Below are positions 24,301 through 39,070 of a stretch of DNA of 64,000 nucleotides, piece by piece. Source of the DNA: Solea solea (lineage: Eukaryota > Chordata > Actinopteri > Pleuronectiformes > Soleidae); NCBI RefSeq assembly GCF_958295425.1, contig NC_081143.1:28120578-28184577 (forward strand). Direction: 5' to 3'. Position 1 is the stretch's first letter. Each line of letters starts with the position of its first letter. The translations under genes were made by a program, and so were the position numbers. The notes under the pieces are model-generated. The model did no database searches. It had not been told where the DNA came from and saw only the letters and a list, made by a program, of their open reading frames with translations.

Positions 24301-27300
24301 ATTTTGGACGACATACTTAACTATGACTTTTTTGTCCATTTTTGGACAACATACTAAACTATGACTTTTTTGTCCATTTTTGGACGACATACTAATCTAT
24401 GACTTTTTTGTCCATTTATGGACGACATACTAAACTATGACTTTTTTATAACGTTTTGGACGACATACTAAACTATGACTTTTTTATAACGTTTTGGACG
24501 ACATACTAAACTATGACTTTTTATGTCAATTTTTGGACAACATACTAAACTATGACTTTTTTTGGACGACATACTATACTATGACTTTTTTGTCTCAATT
24601 TGGACGACATACTTAACTATGACATTTTTTGTAAATTTTTGGACGACATACTAAACTATGACTTTTTATGTCAATTTTTGGACAACATACTAAACTATGA
24701 CTTTTTTTGGACGACATACTATACTATGACTTTTTTGTCTCAATTTGGACGACATACTTAACTATGACATTTTTTGTAAATTTTTGGACGACATACTAAT
24801 CTATGACTTTTTTATAACGTTTTGGACGACATACTAAACTATGACTTTTTTTGTCAATTTTTGGACAACATACTAAACTATGACTTTTTTGTCAATTTTT
24901 GGACGACATACTTAACGATGACTTTTTTGTCTCATTTTGGACGACATACTAAACTATGACTTTTTTGTCTAATTTTGGATGACATACTATACTATGACTT
25001 TTTTTGTCTAATTTTGGACGACATACTTAACTATGACTTTTTTGTCCATTTTTGGACGACATACTAAACTATGACTTTTTTGTCCATTTTTGGACGACAT
25101 ACTAATCTATGACTTTTTTGTCCATTTATGGACGACATACTAAACTATGACTTTTTTATAACGTTTTGGACGACATACTAAACTATGACTTTTTTATAAC
25201 GTTTTGGACGACATACTAAACTATGACTTTTTATGTCAATTTTTGGACAACATACTAAACTATGACTTTTTTTGGACGACATACTATACTATGACTTTTT
25301 TGTCTCAATTTGGACGACATACTTAACTATGACATTTTTTGTAAATTTTTGGACGACATACTAAACTATGACTTTTTATGTCAATTTTTGGACAACATAC
25401 TAAACTATGACTTTTTTTGGACGACATACTATACTATGACTTTTTTGTCTCAATTTGGACGACATACTTAACTATGACATTTTTTGTAAATTTTTGGACG
25501 ACATACTAATCTATGACTTTTTTATAACGTTTTGGACGACATACTATACTATGACTTTTTTGTCTCAATTTGGACGACATACTTAACTATGACATTTTTT
25601 GTAAATTTTTGGACGACATACTAAACTATGACTTTTTATGTCAATTTTTGGACAACATACTAAACTATGACTTTTTTTGGACGACATACTATACTATGAC
25701 TTTTTTGTCTCAATTTGGACGACATACTTAACTATGACATTTTTTGTAAATTTTTGGACGACATACTAATCTATGACTTTTTTATAACGTTTTGGACGAC
25801 ATACTAAACTATGACTTTTTTGTCAATTTTTGGACGGCATACTAAACTATGACTTTTTTGTCTCATTTTGGACGACGTACTAAACTATGACTTTTTTGTC
25901 AATTTTTGGACGACATACTAAACTATGACTTTTTTGTCTCATTTTGGACGACATACTATACTATGACTTTTTTGTCTCATTTTTGACGACGCAATAAACT
26001 ATGACTTTTTTGTCAATTTTTGGACGACATACTAAACTATGACTTTTTTGTCTCATTTTGGACGACATACTAAGATATGACTTTTTTGTCTCATTTTGGA
26101 CGACATACTATACTTTGACTTTTTTGTCTCAATTTGGACGACATACTTAACTATGACATTTTTTGTAAATTTTTGGACGACATACTAAACTATGACTTTT
26201 TATGTCAATTTTTGGACAACATACTAAACTATGACTTTTTTTGGACGACATACTATACTATGACTTTTTTGTCTCAATTTGGACGACATACTAAACTATG
26301 ACTTTTTTGTCTCATTTTGGACGACATACTAAACTATGACATTTTTTGTCAATTTTTGGACGACATACTAAACTATGACTTTTTTATAACGTTTTGGACG
26401 ACATAATAAACTATGACTTTTTTGTCAATTTTTGGACGACATACTAAACGATGAATTTTTTGTCTCATTTTGGACGACATACTAAACTATGACTTTTTGT
26501 CTAATTTTGGATGACATACTATACTATGACTTTTTTTGTCTAATTTTGGACGACATACTTAACTATGACTTTTTTGTCCATTTTTGGACGACATACTAAA
26601 CTATGACTTTTTTGTCTCATTTTGGACGACATACTAAACGATGACTTTTTTGTCAATTTTTGGACGACGTACTAAACGATGACTTTTTTGTCTCATTTTG
26701 GACGACATACTAAACTATGACTTTTTTGTCTAATATTGGACGACATACTAAACTATGACTTTTTTGTCAATTTTTGGACGACATACTAAACTATGACTTT
26801 TTTGTCTAATTTTGGATGACATACTATACTTTGACTTTTTTTGTCTAATTGTGGACGACATACTAAACTATGACTTTTTTATAACGTTTTGGACGACATA
26901 CTAAACTATGACTTTTTTATAACGTTTTGGACGACATACTAAACTATGACTTTTTTGTAAATTTTTGGACGGCATACTAAACTATGACTTTTTTGTCTCA
27001 TTTTGGACGGTGTACTAAACTATGACTTTTTTGTCAATTTTTGGACGACATACTATACTATGACTTTTTTGTCTATTTTGTACGACGTAATAAACTATGA
27101 CTTTTTTTGTCAATTTTTGGACGACATACTAAACTATGACTTTTTTGTCTCATTTTGGACGACATACTATACTATGACTTTTGTCTCATTTTGGACGACA
27201 TACTAAACTATGACGTTTTTGTCTCATTTTGGACGAAATACTAATCTATGACTTTTTTAGACAATTTTTGGACGACATACTAAACTATGACTTTTTATGT

Positions 27301-30300
27301 CAATTTTTGGACAACATACTAAACTATGACTTTTTTTGGACGACATACTATACTATGACTTTTTTGTCTCAATTTGGACGACATACTAAACTATGACTTT
27401 TTTGTCTCATTTTGGACGACATACTAAACTATGACATTTTTTGTCAATTTTTGGACGACATACTAAACTATGACTTTTTTATAACGTTTTGGACGACATA
27501 ATAAACTATGACTTTTTTGTCAATTTTTGGACGACATACTAAACGATGATTTTTTTGTCTCATTTTGGACGACATACTAAACTATGACTTTTTGTCTAAT
27601 TTTGGATGACATACTATACTATGACTTTTTTTGTCTAATTTTGGACGACATACTTAACTATGACTTTTTTGTCCATTTTTGGACGACATACTAAACTATG
27701 ACTTTTTTGTCTCATTTTGGACGACATACTAAACGATGACTTTTTTGTCAATTTTTGGACGACGTACTAAACGATGACTTTTTTGTCTCAATTTGGACGA
27801 CATACTAAACTATGACTTTTTTGTCTAATATTGGACGACATACTAAACTATGACTTTTTTGTCAATTTTTGGACGACATACTAAACTATGACTTTTTTGT
27901 CTAATTTTGGATGACATACTATACTATGACTTTTTTTGTCTAATTGTGGACGACATACTAAACTATGACTTTTTTATAACGTTTTGGACGACATACTAAA
28001 CTATGACTTTTTTATAACGTTTTGGACGACATACTAAACTATGACTTTTTTGTAAATTTTTGGACGGCATACTAAACTATGACTTTTTTGTCTCATTTTG
28101 GACGGTGTACTAAACTATGACTTTTTTGTCAATTTTTGGACGACATACTATACTATGACTTTTTTGTCTATTTTGTACGACGTAATAAACTATGACTTTT
28201 TTTGTCAATTTTTGGACGACATACTAAACTATGACTTTTTTGTCTCATTTTGGACGACATACTATACTATGACTTTTGTCTCATTTTGGACGACATACTA
28301 AACTATGACGTTTTTGTCTCATTTTGGACGAAATACTAATCTATGACTTTTTTAGACAATTTTTGGACGACATACTAAACTATGACTTTTTTTTTAACGT
28401 TTTGGACGACATACTAAACTATGACCTTTTTTTTTAACGTTTTGGACGACATACTAAACTATGACCTTTTTGTCTCATTTTGGACGACACACTAAACTAT
28501 GACTTTTTTGTCTCATTTTGGACGACATACTAAACTATGACTTTTTTGTCCATTTTTGGACGACATACTAATCTATGACTTTTTTGTCCATTTATGGACG
28601 ACATACTAAACTATGACTTTTTTATAACGTTTTGGACGACATACTAAACTATGACTTTTTTATAACGTTTTGGACGACATACTAAACTATGACTTTTTAT
28701 GTCAATTTTTGGACAACATACTAAACTATGACTTTTTTTGGACGACATACTATACTATGACTTTTTTGTCTCAATTTGGACGACATACTTAACTATGACA
28801 TTTTTTGTAAATTTTTGGACGACATACTAAACTATGACTTTTTATGTCAATTTTTGGACAACATACTAAACTATGACTTTTTTTGGACGACATACTATAC
28901 TATGACTTTTTTGTCTCAATTTGGACGACATACTTAACTATGACATTTTTTGTAAATTTTTGGACGACATACTAATCTATGACTTTTTTATAACGTTTCG
29001 GACGACATACTAAACTATGACTTTTTTGTCAATTTTTGGACGGCATACTAAACTATGACTTTTTTGTCTCATTTTAGACGACGTACTAAACTATGACTTT
29101 TTTGTCAATTTTTGGACGACATACTAAACTATGACTTTTTTGTCTCATTTTGGACGACATACTATACTATGACTTTTTTGTCTCATTTTGGACGACGTAA
29201 TAAACTATGACTTTTTTGTCAATTTTTGGACGACATACTAAACTATGACTTTTTTGTCCATTTTGGACGACATACTAAGATATGACTTTTTTGTCTCATT
29301 TTGGACGACATACTATACTTTGACTTTTTTGTCTCAATTTGGACGACATACTTAACTATGACATTTTTTGTAAATTTTTGGACGACATACTAAACTATGA
29401 CTTTTTATGTCAATTTTTGGACAACATACTAAACTATGACTTTTTTTGGACGACATACTATACTATGACTTTTTTGTCTCAATTTGGACGACATACTAAA
29501 CTATGACTGTTTTGTCTCATTTTGGACGACATACTAAACTATGACATTTTTTGTCAATTTTTGGACGACATACTAAACTATGACTTTTTTATAACGTTTT
29601 GGACGACATAATAAACTATGACTTTTTTGTCAATTTTTGGACGACATACTAAACGATGAATTTTTTGTCTCATTTTGGACGACATACTAAACTATGACTT
29701 TTTGTCTAATTTTGGATGACATACTATACTATGACTTTTTTTGTCTAATTTTGGACGACATACTTAACTATGACTTTTTTGTCCATTTTTGGACGACATA
29801 CTAAACTATGACTTTTTTGTCTCATTTTGGACGACATACTAAACGATGACTTTTTTGTCAATTTTTGGACGACGTACTAAACGATGACTTTTTTGTCTCA
29901 TTTTGGACGATATACTAAACTATGACTTTTTTGTCTAATTTTGGAGGACATACTAAACTATGACTTTTTTGTCAATTTTTGGACGACATACTAAACTATG
30001 ACTTTTTTGTCTAATTTTGGATGACATACTATACTATGACTTTTTTTGTCTAATTGTGGACGACATACTAAACTATGACTTTTTTATAACGTTTTGGACG
30101 ACATACTAAACTATGACTTTTTTATAACGTTTTGGACGACATACTAAAGTATGACTTTTTTGTAAATTTTTGGACGGCGTACTAAACTATGACTTTTTTG
30201 TCTCATTTTGGACGGCGTACTAAACTATGACGTTTTTGTCTCATTTTGGACGAAATACTAAACTATGACGTTTTTGTCTCATTTTGGACGAAATACTAAT

Positions 30301-33300
30301 CTATGACTTTTTTAGACAATTTTTGGACGACATACTAAACTATGACTTTTTTTTTAACGTTTTGGACGACATACTAAACTATGACTTTTTTGTCTCATTT
30401 TGGACGACACACTAAACTATGACTTTTTTGTCTCATTTTGGACGACATACTAAACTATGACTTTTTTTGTCTCAATTTGGATGGCATACTAAACTATGAC
30501 ATTTTTTGTCAATTTTTGGACGACATACTAAACTATGACTTTTTTATAACGTTTTGGACGACATAATAAACTATGACTTTTTTGTCAATTTTTGGACGAC
30601 GTACTAAACTATGACTTTTTTTGTCAATTTTTGGACAACATACTAAACTATGACTTTTTTGTCAATTTTTGGACGACATACTAAACGATGACTTTTTTGT
30701 CTCATTTTGGATGACATACTAAACTATGACTTTTTTGTCTAATTTTGGATGACATACTTTACTATGACTTTTTTTGTCTAATTTTGGACGACATACTTAA
30801 CTATGACTTTTTTGTCCATTTTTGGACGACATACTAAACTATGACTTTTTTATAACGTTTTGGACGACATACTAAACTATGACTTTTTTATAACGTTTTG
30901 GACGACGTACTAAACTATGACTTTTTTGTCAATTTTTGGACGACATACTAAACTATGACTTTTTGTCTCATTTTGGACGACATACTATACTATGACTTTT
31001 TTGTCTCATTTTGGACGACGTACTAAACTATGACTTTTTTGTCAATTTTTGGACGACATACTAAACTATGACTTTTTGTCTCATTTTGGACGACATACTA
31101 TACTATGACTTTTTTGTCTCACTTTGGACGACATACTTAACTATGACATTTTTTGTAAATTTTTGGACGACATACTAAACTATGACTTTTTATGTCAATT
31201 TTTGGACGACATACTAAACTATGACTTTTTTGTCTAATTTTGGATGACATACTTTACTATGACTTTTTTTGTCTAATTTTGGACGACATACTTAACTATG
31301 ACTTTTTTGTCCATTTTTGGACGACATACTAAACTATGACTTTTTTATAACGTTTTGGACGACATACTAAACTATGACTTTTTTATAACGTTTTGGACGA
31401 CGTACTAAACTATGACTTTTTTGTCAATTTTTGGACGACATACTAAACTATGACTTTTTGTCTCATTTTGGACGACATACTAAACTATGACTTTTTTGTC
31501 CATTTTTGGACGACATACTAATCTATGACTTTTTTGTCCATTTATGGACGACATACTAAACTATGACTTTTTTATAACGTTTTGGACGACATACTAAACT
31601 ATGACTTTTTTATAACGTTTTGGACGACATACTAAACTATGACTTTTTATGTCAATTTTTGGACAACATACTAAACTATGACTTTTTTTGGACGACATAC
31701 TATACTATGACTTTTTTGTCTCAATTTGGACGACATACTTAACTATGACATTTTTTGTAAATTTTTGGACGACATACTAAACTATGACTTTTTATGTCAA
31801 TTTTTGGACAACATACTAAACTATGACTTTTTTTGGACGACATACTATACTATGACTTTTTTGTCTCAATTTGGACGACATACTTAACTATGACATTTTT
31901 TGTAAATTTTTGGACGACATACTAATCTATGACTTTTTTATAACGTTTTGGACGACATACTAAACTATGACTTTTTTGTCAATTTTTGGACGGCATACTA
32001 AACTATGACTTTTTTGTCTCATTTTAGACGACGTACTAAACTATGACTTTTTTGTCAATTTTTGGACGACATACTAAACTATGACTTTTTTGTCTCATTT
32101 TGGACGACATACTATACTATGACTTTTTTGTCTCATTTTGGACGACGTAATAAACTATGACTTTTTTGTCAATTTTTGGACGACATACTAAACTATGACT
32201 TTTTTGTCTCATTTTGGACGACATACTAAGATATGACTTTTTTGTCTCATTTTGGACGACATACTATACTTTGACTTTTTTGTCTCAATTTGGACGACAT
32301 ACTTAACTATGACATTTTTTGTAAATTTTTGGACGACATACTAAACTATGACTTTTTATGTCAATTTTTGGACAACATACTAAACTATGACTTTTTTTGG
32401 ACGACATACTATACTATGACTTTTTTGTCTCAATTTGGACGACATACTAAACTATGACTTTTTTGTCTCATTTTGGACGACATACTAAACTATGACATTT
32501 TTTGTCAATTTTTGGACGACATACTAAACTATGACTTTTTTATAACGTTTTGGACGACATAATAAACTATGACTTTTTTGTCAATTTTTGGACGACATAC
32601 TAAACGATGAATTTTTTGTCTCATTTTGGACGACATACTAAACTATGACTTTTTGTCTAATTTTGGATGACATACTATGCTATGACTTTTTTTGTCTAAT
32701 TTTGGACGACATACTTAACTATGACTTTTTTGTCCATTTTTGGACGATATACTAAACTATGACTTTTTTGTCTCATTTTGGACGACATACTAAACTATGA
32801 CTTTTTTGTCAATTTTTGGACGACATACTAAACTATGACTTTTTTGTCTAATTTTGGATGACATACTATACTATGACTTTTTTTGTCTAATTGTGGACGA
32901 CATACTAAACTATGACTTTTTTATAACGTTTTGGACGACATACTAAACTATGACTTTTTTATAACGTTTTGGACGACATACTAAAGTATGACTTTTTTGT
33001 AAATTTTTGGACGGCGTACTAAACTATGACTTTTTTGTCTCATTTTGGACGAAATACTAAACTATGACGTTTTTGTCTCATTTTGGACGAAATACTAAAC
33101 TATGACGTTTTTGTCTCATTTTGGACGAAATACTAATCTATGACTTTTTTAGACAATTTTTGGACGACATACTAAACTATGACTTTTTTTTTAACGTTTT
33201 GGACGACATACTAAACTATGACTTTTTTTGTCTCAATTTGGATGGCATACTAAACTATGACATTTTTTGTCAATTTTTGGACGACATACTAAACTATGAC

Positions 33301-36300
33301 TTTTTTATAACGTTTTGGACGACATAATAAACTATGACTTTTTTGTCAATTTTTGGACGACGTACTAAACTATGACTTTTTTTGTCAATTTTTGGACGAC
33401 ATACTAAACGATGACTTTTTTGTCTCATTTTGGATGACATACTAAACTATGACTTTTTTGTCTAATTTTGGATGACATACTTTACTATGACTTTTTTTGT
33501 CTAATTTTGGACGACATACTTAACTATGACTTTTTTGTCCATTTTTGGACGACATACTAAACTATGACTTTTTTATAACGTTTTGGACGACATACTAAAC
33601 TATGACTTTTTTATAACGTTTTGGACGACGTACTAAACTATGACTTTTTTGTCAATTTTTGGACGACATACTAAACTATGACTTTTTGTCTCATTTTGGA
33701 CGACATACTATACTATGACTTTTTTGTCTCATTTTGGACGACGTACTAAACTATGACTTTTTTGTCAATTTTTGGACGACATACTAAACTATGACTTTTT
33801 GTCTCATTTTGGACGACATACTATACTATGACTTTTTTGTCTCACTTTGGACGACATACTTAACTATGACATTTTTTGTAAATTTTTGGACGACATACTA
33901 AACTATGACTTTTTATGTCAATTTTTGGACGACATACTAAACTATGACTTTTTTGTCTAATTTTGGATGACATACTTTACTATGACTTTTTTTGTCTAAT
34001 TTTGGACGACATACTTAACTATGACTTTTTTGTCCATTTTTGGACGACATACTAAACTATGACTTTTTTATAACGTTTTGGACGACATACTAAACTATGA
34101 CTTTTTTATAACGTTTTGGACGACGTACTAAACTATGACTTTTTTGTCAATTTTTGGACGACATACTAAACTATGACTTTTTGTCTCATTTTGGACGACA
34201 TACTATACTATGACTTTTTTGTCTCATTTTGGACGACATACTAAACTATGACTTTTTTGTCAATTTTTGGACGACATACTAAACTATGACTTTTTGTCTC
34301 ATTTTGGACGACATACTATACTATGACTTTTTTGTCTCAATTTGGACGACATACTTAACTATGACATTTTTTGTAAATTTTTGGACGACATACTAAACTA
34401 TGACTTTTTATGTCAATTTTTGGACGACATACTAAACTATGACTTTTTTTGGACGACATACTATACTATGACTTTTTTGTCTCAATTTGGACGACATACT
34501 AAACTATGACTTTTTTGTCTCATTTTGGACGACATACTAAACTATGACATTTTTGTCAATTTTTGGACGACGTACTAAACTATGACTTTTTTTGTCAATT
34601 TTTGGACAACATACTAAACTATGACTTTTTTGTCAATTTTTGGACGACATACTAAACGATGACTTTTTTGTCTCATTTTGGACGACATACTAAACTATGA
34701 CTTTTTTGTCTAATTTTGGATGACATACTATACTATGACTTTTTTTGTCTAATTTTGGACGACATACTTAACTATGACTTTTTTGTCCATTTTTGGACGA
34801 CATACTAAACTATGACTTTTTTGTCCATTTTTGGACGACATACTAAACTATGACTTTTTTGTCCATTTATGGACTACATACTAAACTATGACTTTTTTAT
34901 AACGTTTTGGACGACATACTAAACTATGACTTTTTTGTCTCAATTTGGACGACATACTAAACTATGACTTTTTTGTCTCATTTTGGATGACATACTATAC
35001 TATGACTTTTTTTGTCTAATTTTGGACGACATACTTAACTATGACTTTTTTGTCCATTTTTGGACGACATACTAAACTATGACTTTTTTGTCCATTTTTG
35101 GACGACATACTAATCTATGACTTTTTTATAACGTTTTGGACGACATACTAAACTATGACTTTTTTATAACGTTTTGGACGACATACTAAACTATGACTTT
35201 TTTGTAAATTTTTGGACGGCATACTAAGCTATGACTTTTTTGTCTCATTTTGGACGAAGTACTAAACTATGACTTTTTTGTCAATTTTTGGACGACATAC
35301 TAAACTATGACTTTTTTGTCTCATTTTGGACGACATACTATACTATGACTTTTTTGTCTCATTTTGGACGACGTAATAAACTATGACTTTTTTGTCAATT
35401 TTTGGACGACATACTAAACTATGACTTTTTTGTCTAATTTTGGATGACATACTATACTATGACTTTTTTTGTCTAATTTTGGACGACATACTTAACTATG
35501 ACTTTTTTGTCCATTTTTGGACGACATACTAAACTATGACTTTTTTGTCCATTTTTGGACGACATACTAATCTATGACTTTTTTATAACGTTTTGGACGA
35601 CATACTAAACTATGACTTTTTTATAACGTTTTGGACGACATACTAAACTATGACTTTTTTGTCAATTTTTGGACGGCATACTAAACTATGACTTTTTTGT
35701 CTCATTTTGGACGACATACTATACTATGACTTTTTTGTCTCAATTTGGACGACATACTAAACTATGACATTTTTTGTAAATTTTTGGACGACATACTAAA
35801 CTATGACTTTTTTATAACGTTTTGGACGACATTCTAAACTATGACCTTTTTGTCAATTTTTGGACGACATACTAAACTATGACTTTTTTTCACATTTTGT
35901 ACGACATACTAAACTATGACTTTTTTGTCTCATTTTGGACGACATACTAAACTATGACTTTTTTGTCTCATTTTGGACGACATACTAAACTATGACTTTT
36001 TATGTCAATTTTTGGACGACATACTAAACTATGACTTTTTTTGTAAATTTTTGGACGACATACTAAACTATGACTTTTTTTGTAAATTTTTGGACGACAT
36101 ACTAAACTATGACTTTTTTTGTAAATTTTTGGACGACATACTAAACTATGACTTTTTTGTCTCATTTTGGACGACATACTAAACTATGACTTTTTTGTCT
36201 CATTTTGGATGACATACTATACTATGACTTTTTTTGTCTAATTTTGGACGACATACTTAACTATGACTTTTGTCCATTTTTGGACGACATACTAAACTAT

Positions 36301-37826
36301 GACTTTTTTGTCCATTTTTGGACGACATACTAAACTATGACTTTTTTGTCCATTTTTGGACGACATACTAAACTATGACTTTTTTATAACGTTTTGGACG
36401 ACATACTAAACTATGACTTTTTTATAACGTTTTGGACGACATACTAAACTATGACTTTTTTGTCAATTTTTGGACGGCATACTAAACTATGACTTTTTTG
36501 TCTCATTTTGGACGACATACTATACTATGACTTTTTTGTCTCAATTTGGACGACATACTAAACTATGACTTTTTTGTAAATTTTTGGACGACATACTAAA
36601 CTATGACTTTTTTATAACGTTTTGGACGACATACTAAACTATGACCTTTTTGTCTCATTTTGGACGACATACTATACTATGACTTTTTGTCTCAATTTGG
36701 ACGACATACTAAACTATGACATTTTTTGTAAATTTTTGGACGACATACTAAACTATGACTTTTTTATAACGTTTTGGACGACATACTAAACTATGACCTT
36801 TTTGTCAATTTTTGGACGACATACTAAACTATGACTTTTTTTCACATTTTGGACGACATACTAAACTATGACTTTTTTGTCTCATTTTGGACGACATACT
36901 AAACTATGACTTTTTTTGTCTAATTTTGGACGACATACTAAACTATGACTTTTTATGTCAATTTTTGGACGACATACTAAACTATGACTTTTTTGTCTCA
37001 TTTTGGACGACATACTAAACTATGACTTTTTTTGTCTAATTTTGGACGACATACTTAACTATGACTTTTTTGTCCATTTTTGGACGACATACTAAACTAT
37101 GACTTTTTTGTCCATTTTTGGACGACATACTAAACTATGACTTTTTTGTCCATTTTTGGACGACATACTAAACTATGACTTTTTTATAACGTTTTGGACG
37201 ACGTAATAAACTATGACTTTTTTGTCAATTTTTGGACGGCATACTAAACTATGACTTTTTTGTCTCATTTTGGACGACATACTATACTATGACTTTTTTG
37301 TCTCAATTTGGACGACATACTAAACTATGACATTTTTTGTAAATTTTTGGACGACATACTAAACTATGACTTTTTTATAACGTTTTGGACGACATTCTAA
37401 ACTATGACCTTTTTGTCAATTTTTGGACGACATACTAAACTATGACTTTTTTTCACATTTTGTACGACATACTAAACTATGACTTTTTTGTCTCATTTTG
37501 GACGACATACTAAACTATGACTTTTTTGTCTCATTTTGGACGACATACTAAACTATGACTTTTTATGTCAATTTTTGGACGACATACTAAACTATGACTT
37601 TTTTTGTAAATTTTTGGACGACATACTAAACTATGACTTTTTTTGTAAATTTTTGGACGACATACTAAACTATGACTTTTTTTGTAAATTTTTGGACGAC
37701 ATACTAAACTATGACTTTTTTGTCACATTTTGGACGACATACTAAACTATGACTTTTTATAACATTTTGGACGACATACTAAACAATGACTTTTTTGTCA
37801 ATTTTTGCACGGCATACTAAACTACA
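21333..37826. repeat. Giant ~38-bp tandem array (16.5 kb, ~430 units)
   Basis: Unbroken head-to-tail array. The unit is GGACGACATACTAAACTATG, then ACTTTTTTGTCTCATTTT, 37-39 bp. The first 25 bp are nearly constant. The last 13 bp come in a few interchangeable versions: GTCTCATTTT, GTCAATTTTT, ATAACGTTTT, GTCCATTTTT, GTCTAATTTT and GTAAATTTTT. Variants recur in the same order over hundreds of bases, so there is higher-order structure. It has no coding capacity: 38 is not a multiple of 3, so the three frames rotate and the frames of 60-70 codons are by-products. It lies between the convergent 3' ends of nid1 and tbce. Copy number in the assembled sequence may be collapsed or expanded. Confidence 0.98.
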
Positions 37827-38104
37827 TACATACTGTCTTTGCAGACATTAGTCAACAGAAAGTGTCAGCTAGCACCTTCGAGGCTTTTTCAAGCCTTTTC
37901 AAGTCTTGCTCTTTCCTCCCATTATTGCAGTCGTTGATGAGGATGATGAAGAAGTTGAAATCCTCGTTGAAATTGAAATGACGCACGCGACGCAACGCAA
38001 CGCAACGTTTCGCAAGTTATTTGGTTTGCTTTTGAAGGTTTTTAGTTTGGTTTAGTTGTTTTTGTAACACCCAGAGAAACACACATATATTCATAGACAC
38101 ATAC

Positions 38105-38175
38105 CTCCAGTGGGATTTGAACCCATGATGTCTTGAATCGTGACGCAACGTCCTTGTCCACTGGACCATCTTCAG
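38105..38175 (-). repeat. tRNA-like module (pol III boxes), minus strand
   Basis: On the minus strand an A-box-like TGGTCCAGTGG is followed about 45 bp later by a B-box-like GGTTCAAATCC, spacing typical of a tRNA or a tRNA-derived SINE head. Stem pairing looks imperfect and I cannot assign an anticodon, so a SINE remnant or pseudogene is more likely than a functional tRNA. Confidence 0.45.
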
Positions 38176-38469
38176 CACTGGTGAGTCTCCCGAAAGTGAC
38201 AGAGCATCACATGAAATAAGTGAACTGATGAATGATCAAACAGTTTATTCTCGTAATTTAACAGTTCAATTTTTGAAAAACTTTGGCCAAGGTGAGAAAC
38301 CAAGAGATTCAGAGTAAGAGCACGAAGACAAGTATTTCAGTCCACCAGAAGATGACTTGTATCTCTGAGGTTATAAGTTCTAGTTTTACATTGAACTGAA
38401 GTTCACACACTTTTAAAACTCTAGACTAAAGACAGAACTTAAAATCATCAAGAAAGGGTTTTTATGCCA

Positions 38470-38815
38470 CGCAGTCAAAATAGCTTCTGCTGTTAAGACT
38501 TGTATCCCTGAAATTGTGAGTTCAAATCCTATGATGAAGTGCACTTTTTTAGTTTAAGATTGAATGAAAACAGTCAAAGGATCCAAGAGAAGAAGTGTAG
38601 GAGCAGGTGGCTCAGTGGACAAGAACACTGCTTTTAAGTTCTAATGTCATGGGTTTGTTTCTTATAAAGAACAACACAACTGAAAGTTCAACATCCAAAG
38701 TGAAGATCGAAAAGTCCTGCTGTCACCAGGAACCTGTGTGGTGTGGTGGCTTTGTTCATGACTGTAAGACTGTGCAGTCTGCAAGGTAGTCGGTTCAAGT
38801 CCACAACTGCACAGT
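38470..38815 (+). repeat. Ladder of degenerate tRNA-like modules, plus strand
   Basis: Three spaced segments: GAGTTCAAATCC at about 38518; TGGCTCAGTGG (A-box-like) at about 38610 with ATGTCATGGGTTT downstream; and CGGTTCAAGTCC at about 38792. A weaker one (ATAAGTTCTAG) lies near 38373. They share phrases with the minus-strand module (CAGTGGACAAG, ATCATGGG), suggesting one family in both orientations. Confidence 0.4.
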
Positions 38816-39070
38816 TCACCATCCGACAGTTGTTTCCACAAGTGTAGCACGAGATTTAAAAAAACACTCTTTCTCCTTTTGTAGTGTCTTCCTGTTGGTC
38901 TGTACACAATCCCACAGCTGTGGAAATGATGCTGCCACCTAGAGGACACCACAAGTTTACGATTGTAAACAAACGCACCACGCCAACAATTCCTGACGGG
39001 TGAGAGACTTTTGTCTCCTTTCAATCTTCATTTTGGATGTTGAATTTAAAATGTCTTCTTTCTAAGAACT

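Larger units (their letters stand above)
37827..39070. other. Non-satellite block inside the array, tRNA-like modules
   Basis: Begins where the last unit decays (ACTAAACTACATACATACTG) and ends where array units resume at 39071. It contains several degenerate tRNA-like segments (separate entries) and a CGCAACGCAACG run near 37990. An acidic frame near 37935-37995 (VDEDDEEVEILVEIE) follows an AG, but I see no donor or partner exon. No gene recognised. Confidence 0.6.

Noticed and set aside
21754..37745. Open frames of 60-70 codons (NYDFFVSFWTTY-type) across the 38-bp array
   Set aside because: They are translations of the tandem unit, present in several frames and on both strands, with no start context or splice signals.
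21333..37826. CRISPR-like array
   Set aside because: The repeats are head-to-tail with variants of one motif and no unique spacers, in a vertebrate genome.
37930..37995. Acidic coding exon (VDEDDEEVEILVEIE)
   Set aside because: Too short, no donor in phase, no partner exon, inside a repeat-derived block.
38105..38815. Functional tRNA genes
   Set aside because: B-box-like motifs are present but acceptor-stem pairing and anticodon loops could not be assigned; degenerate SINE/tRNA-like remnants are more likely.
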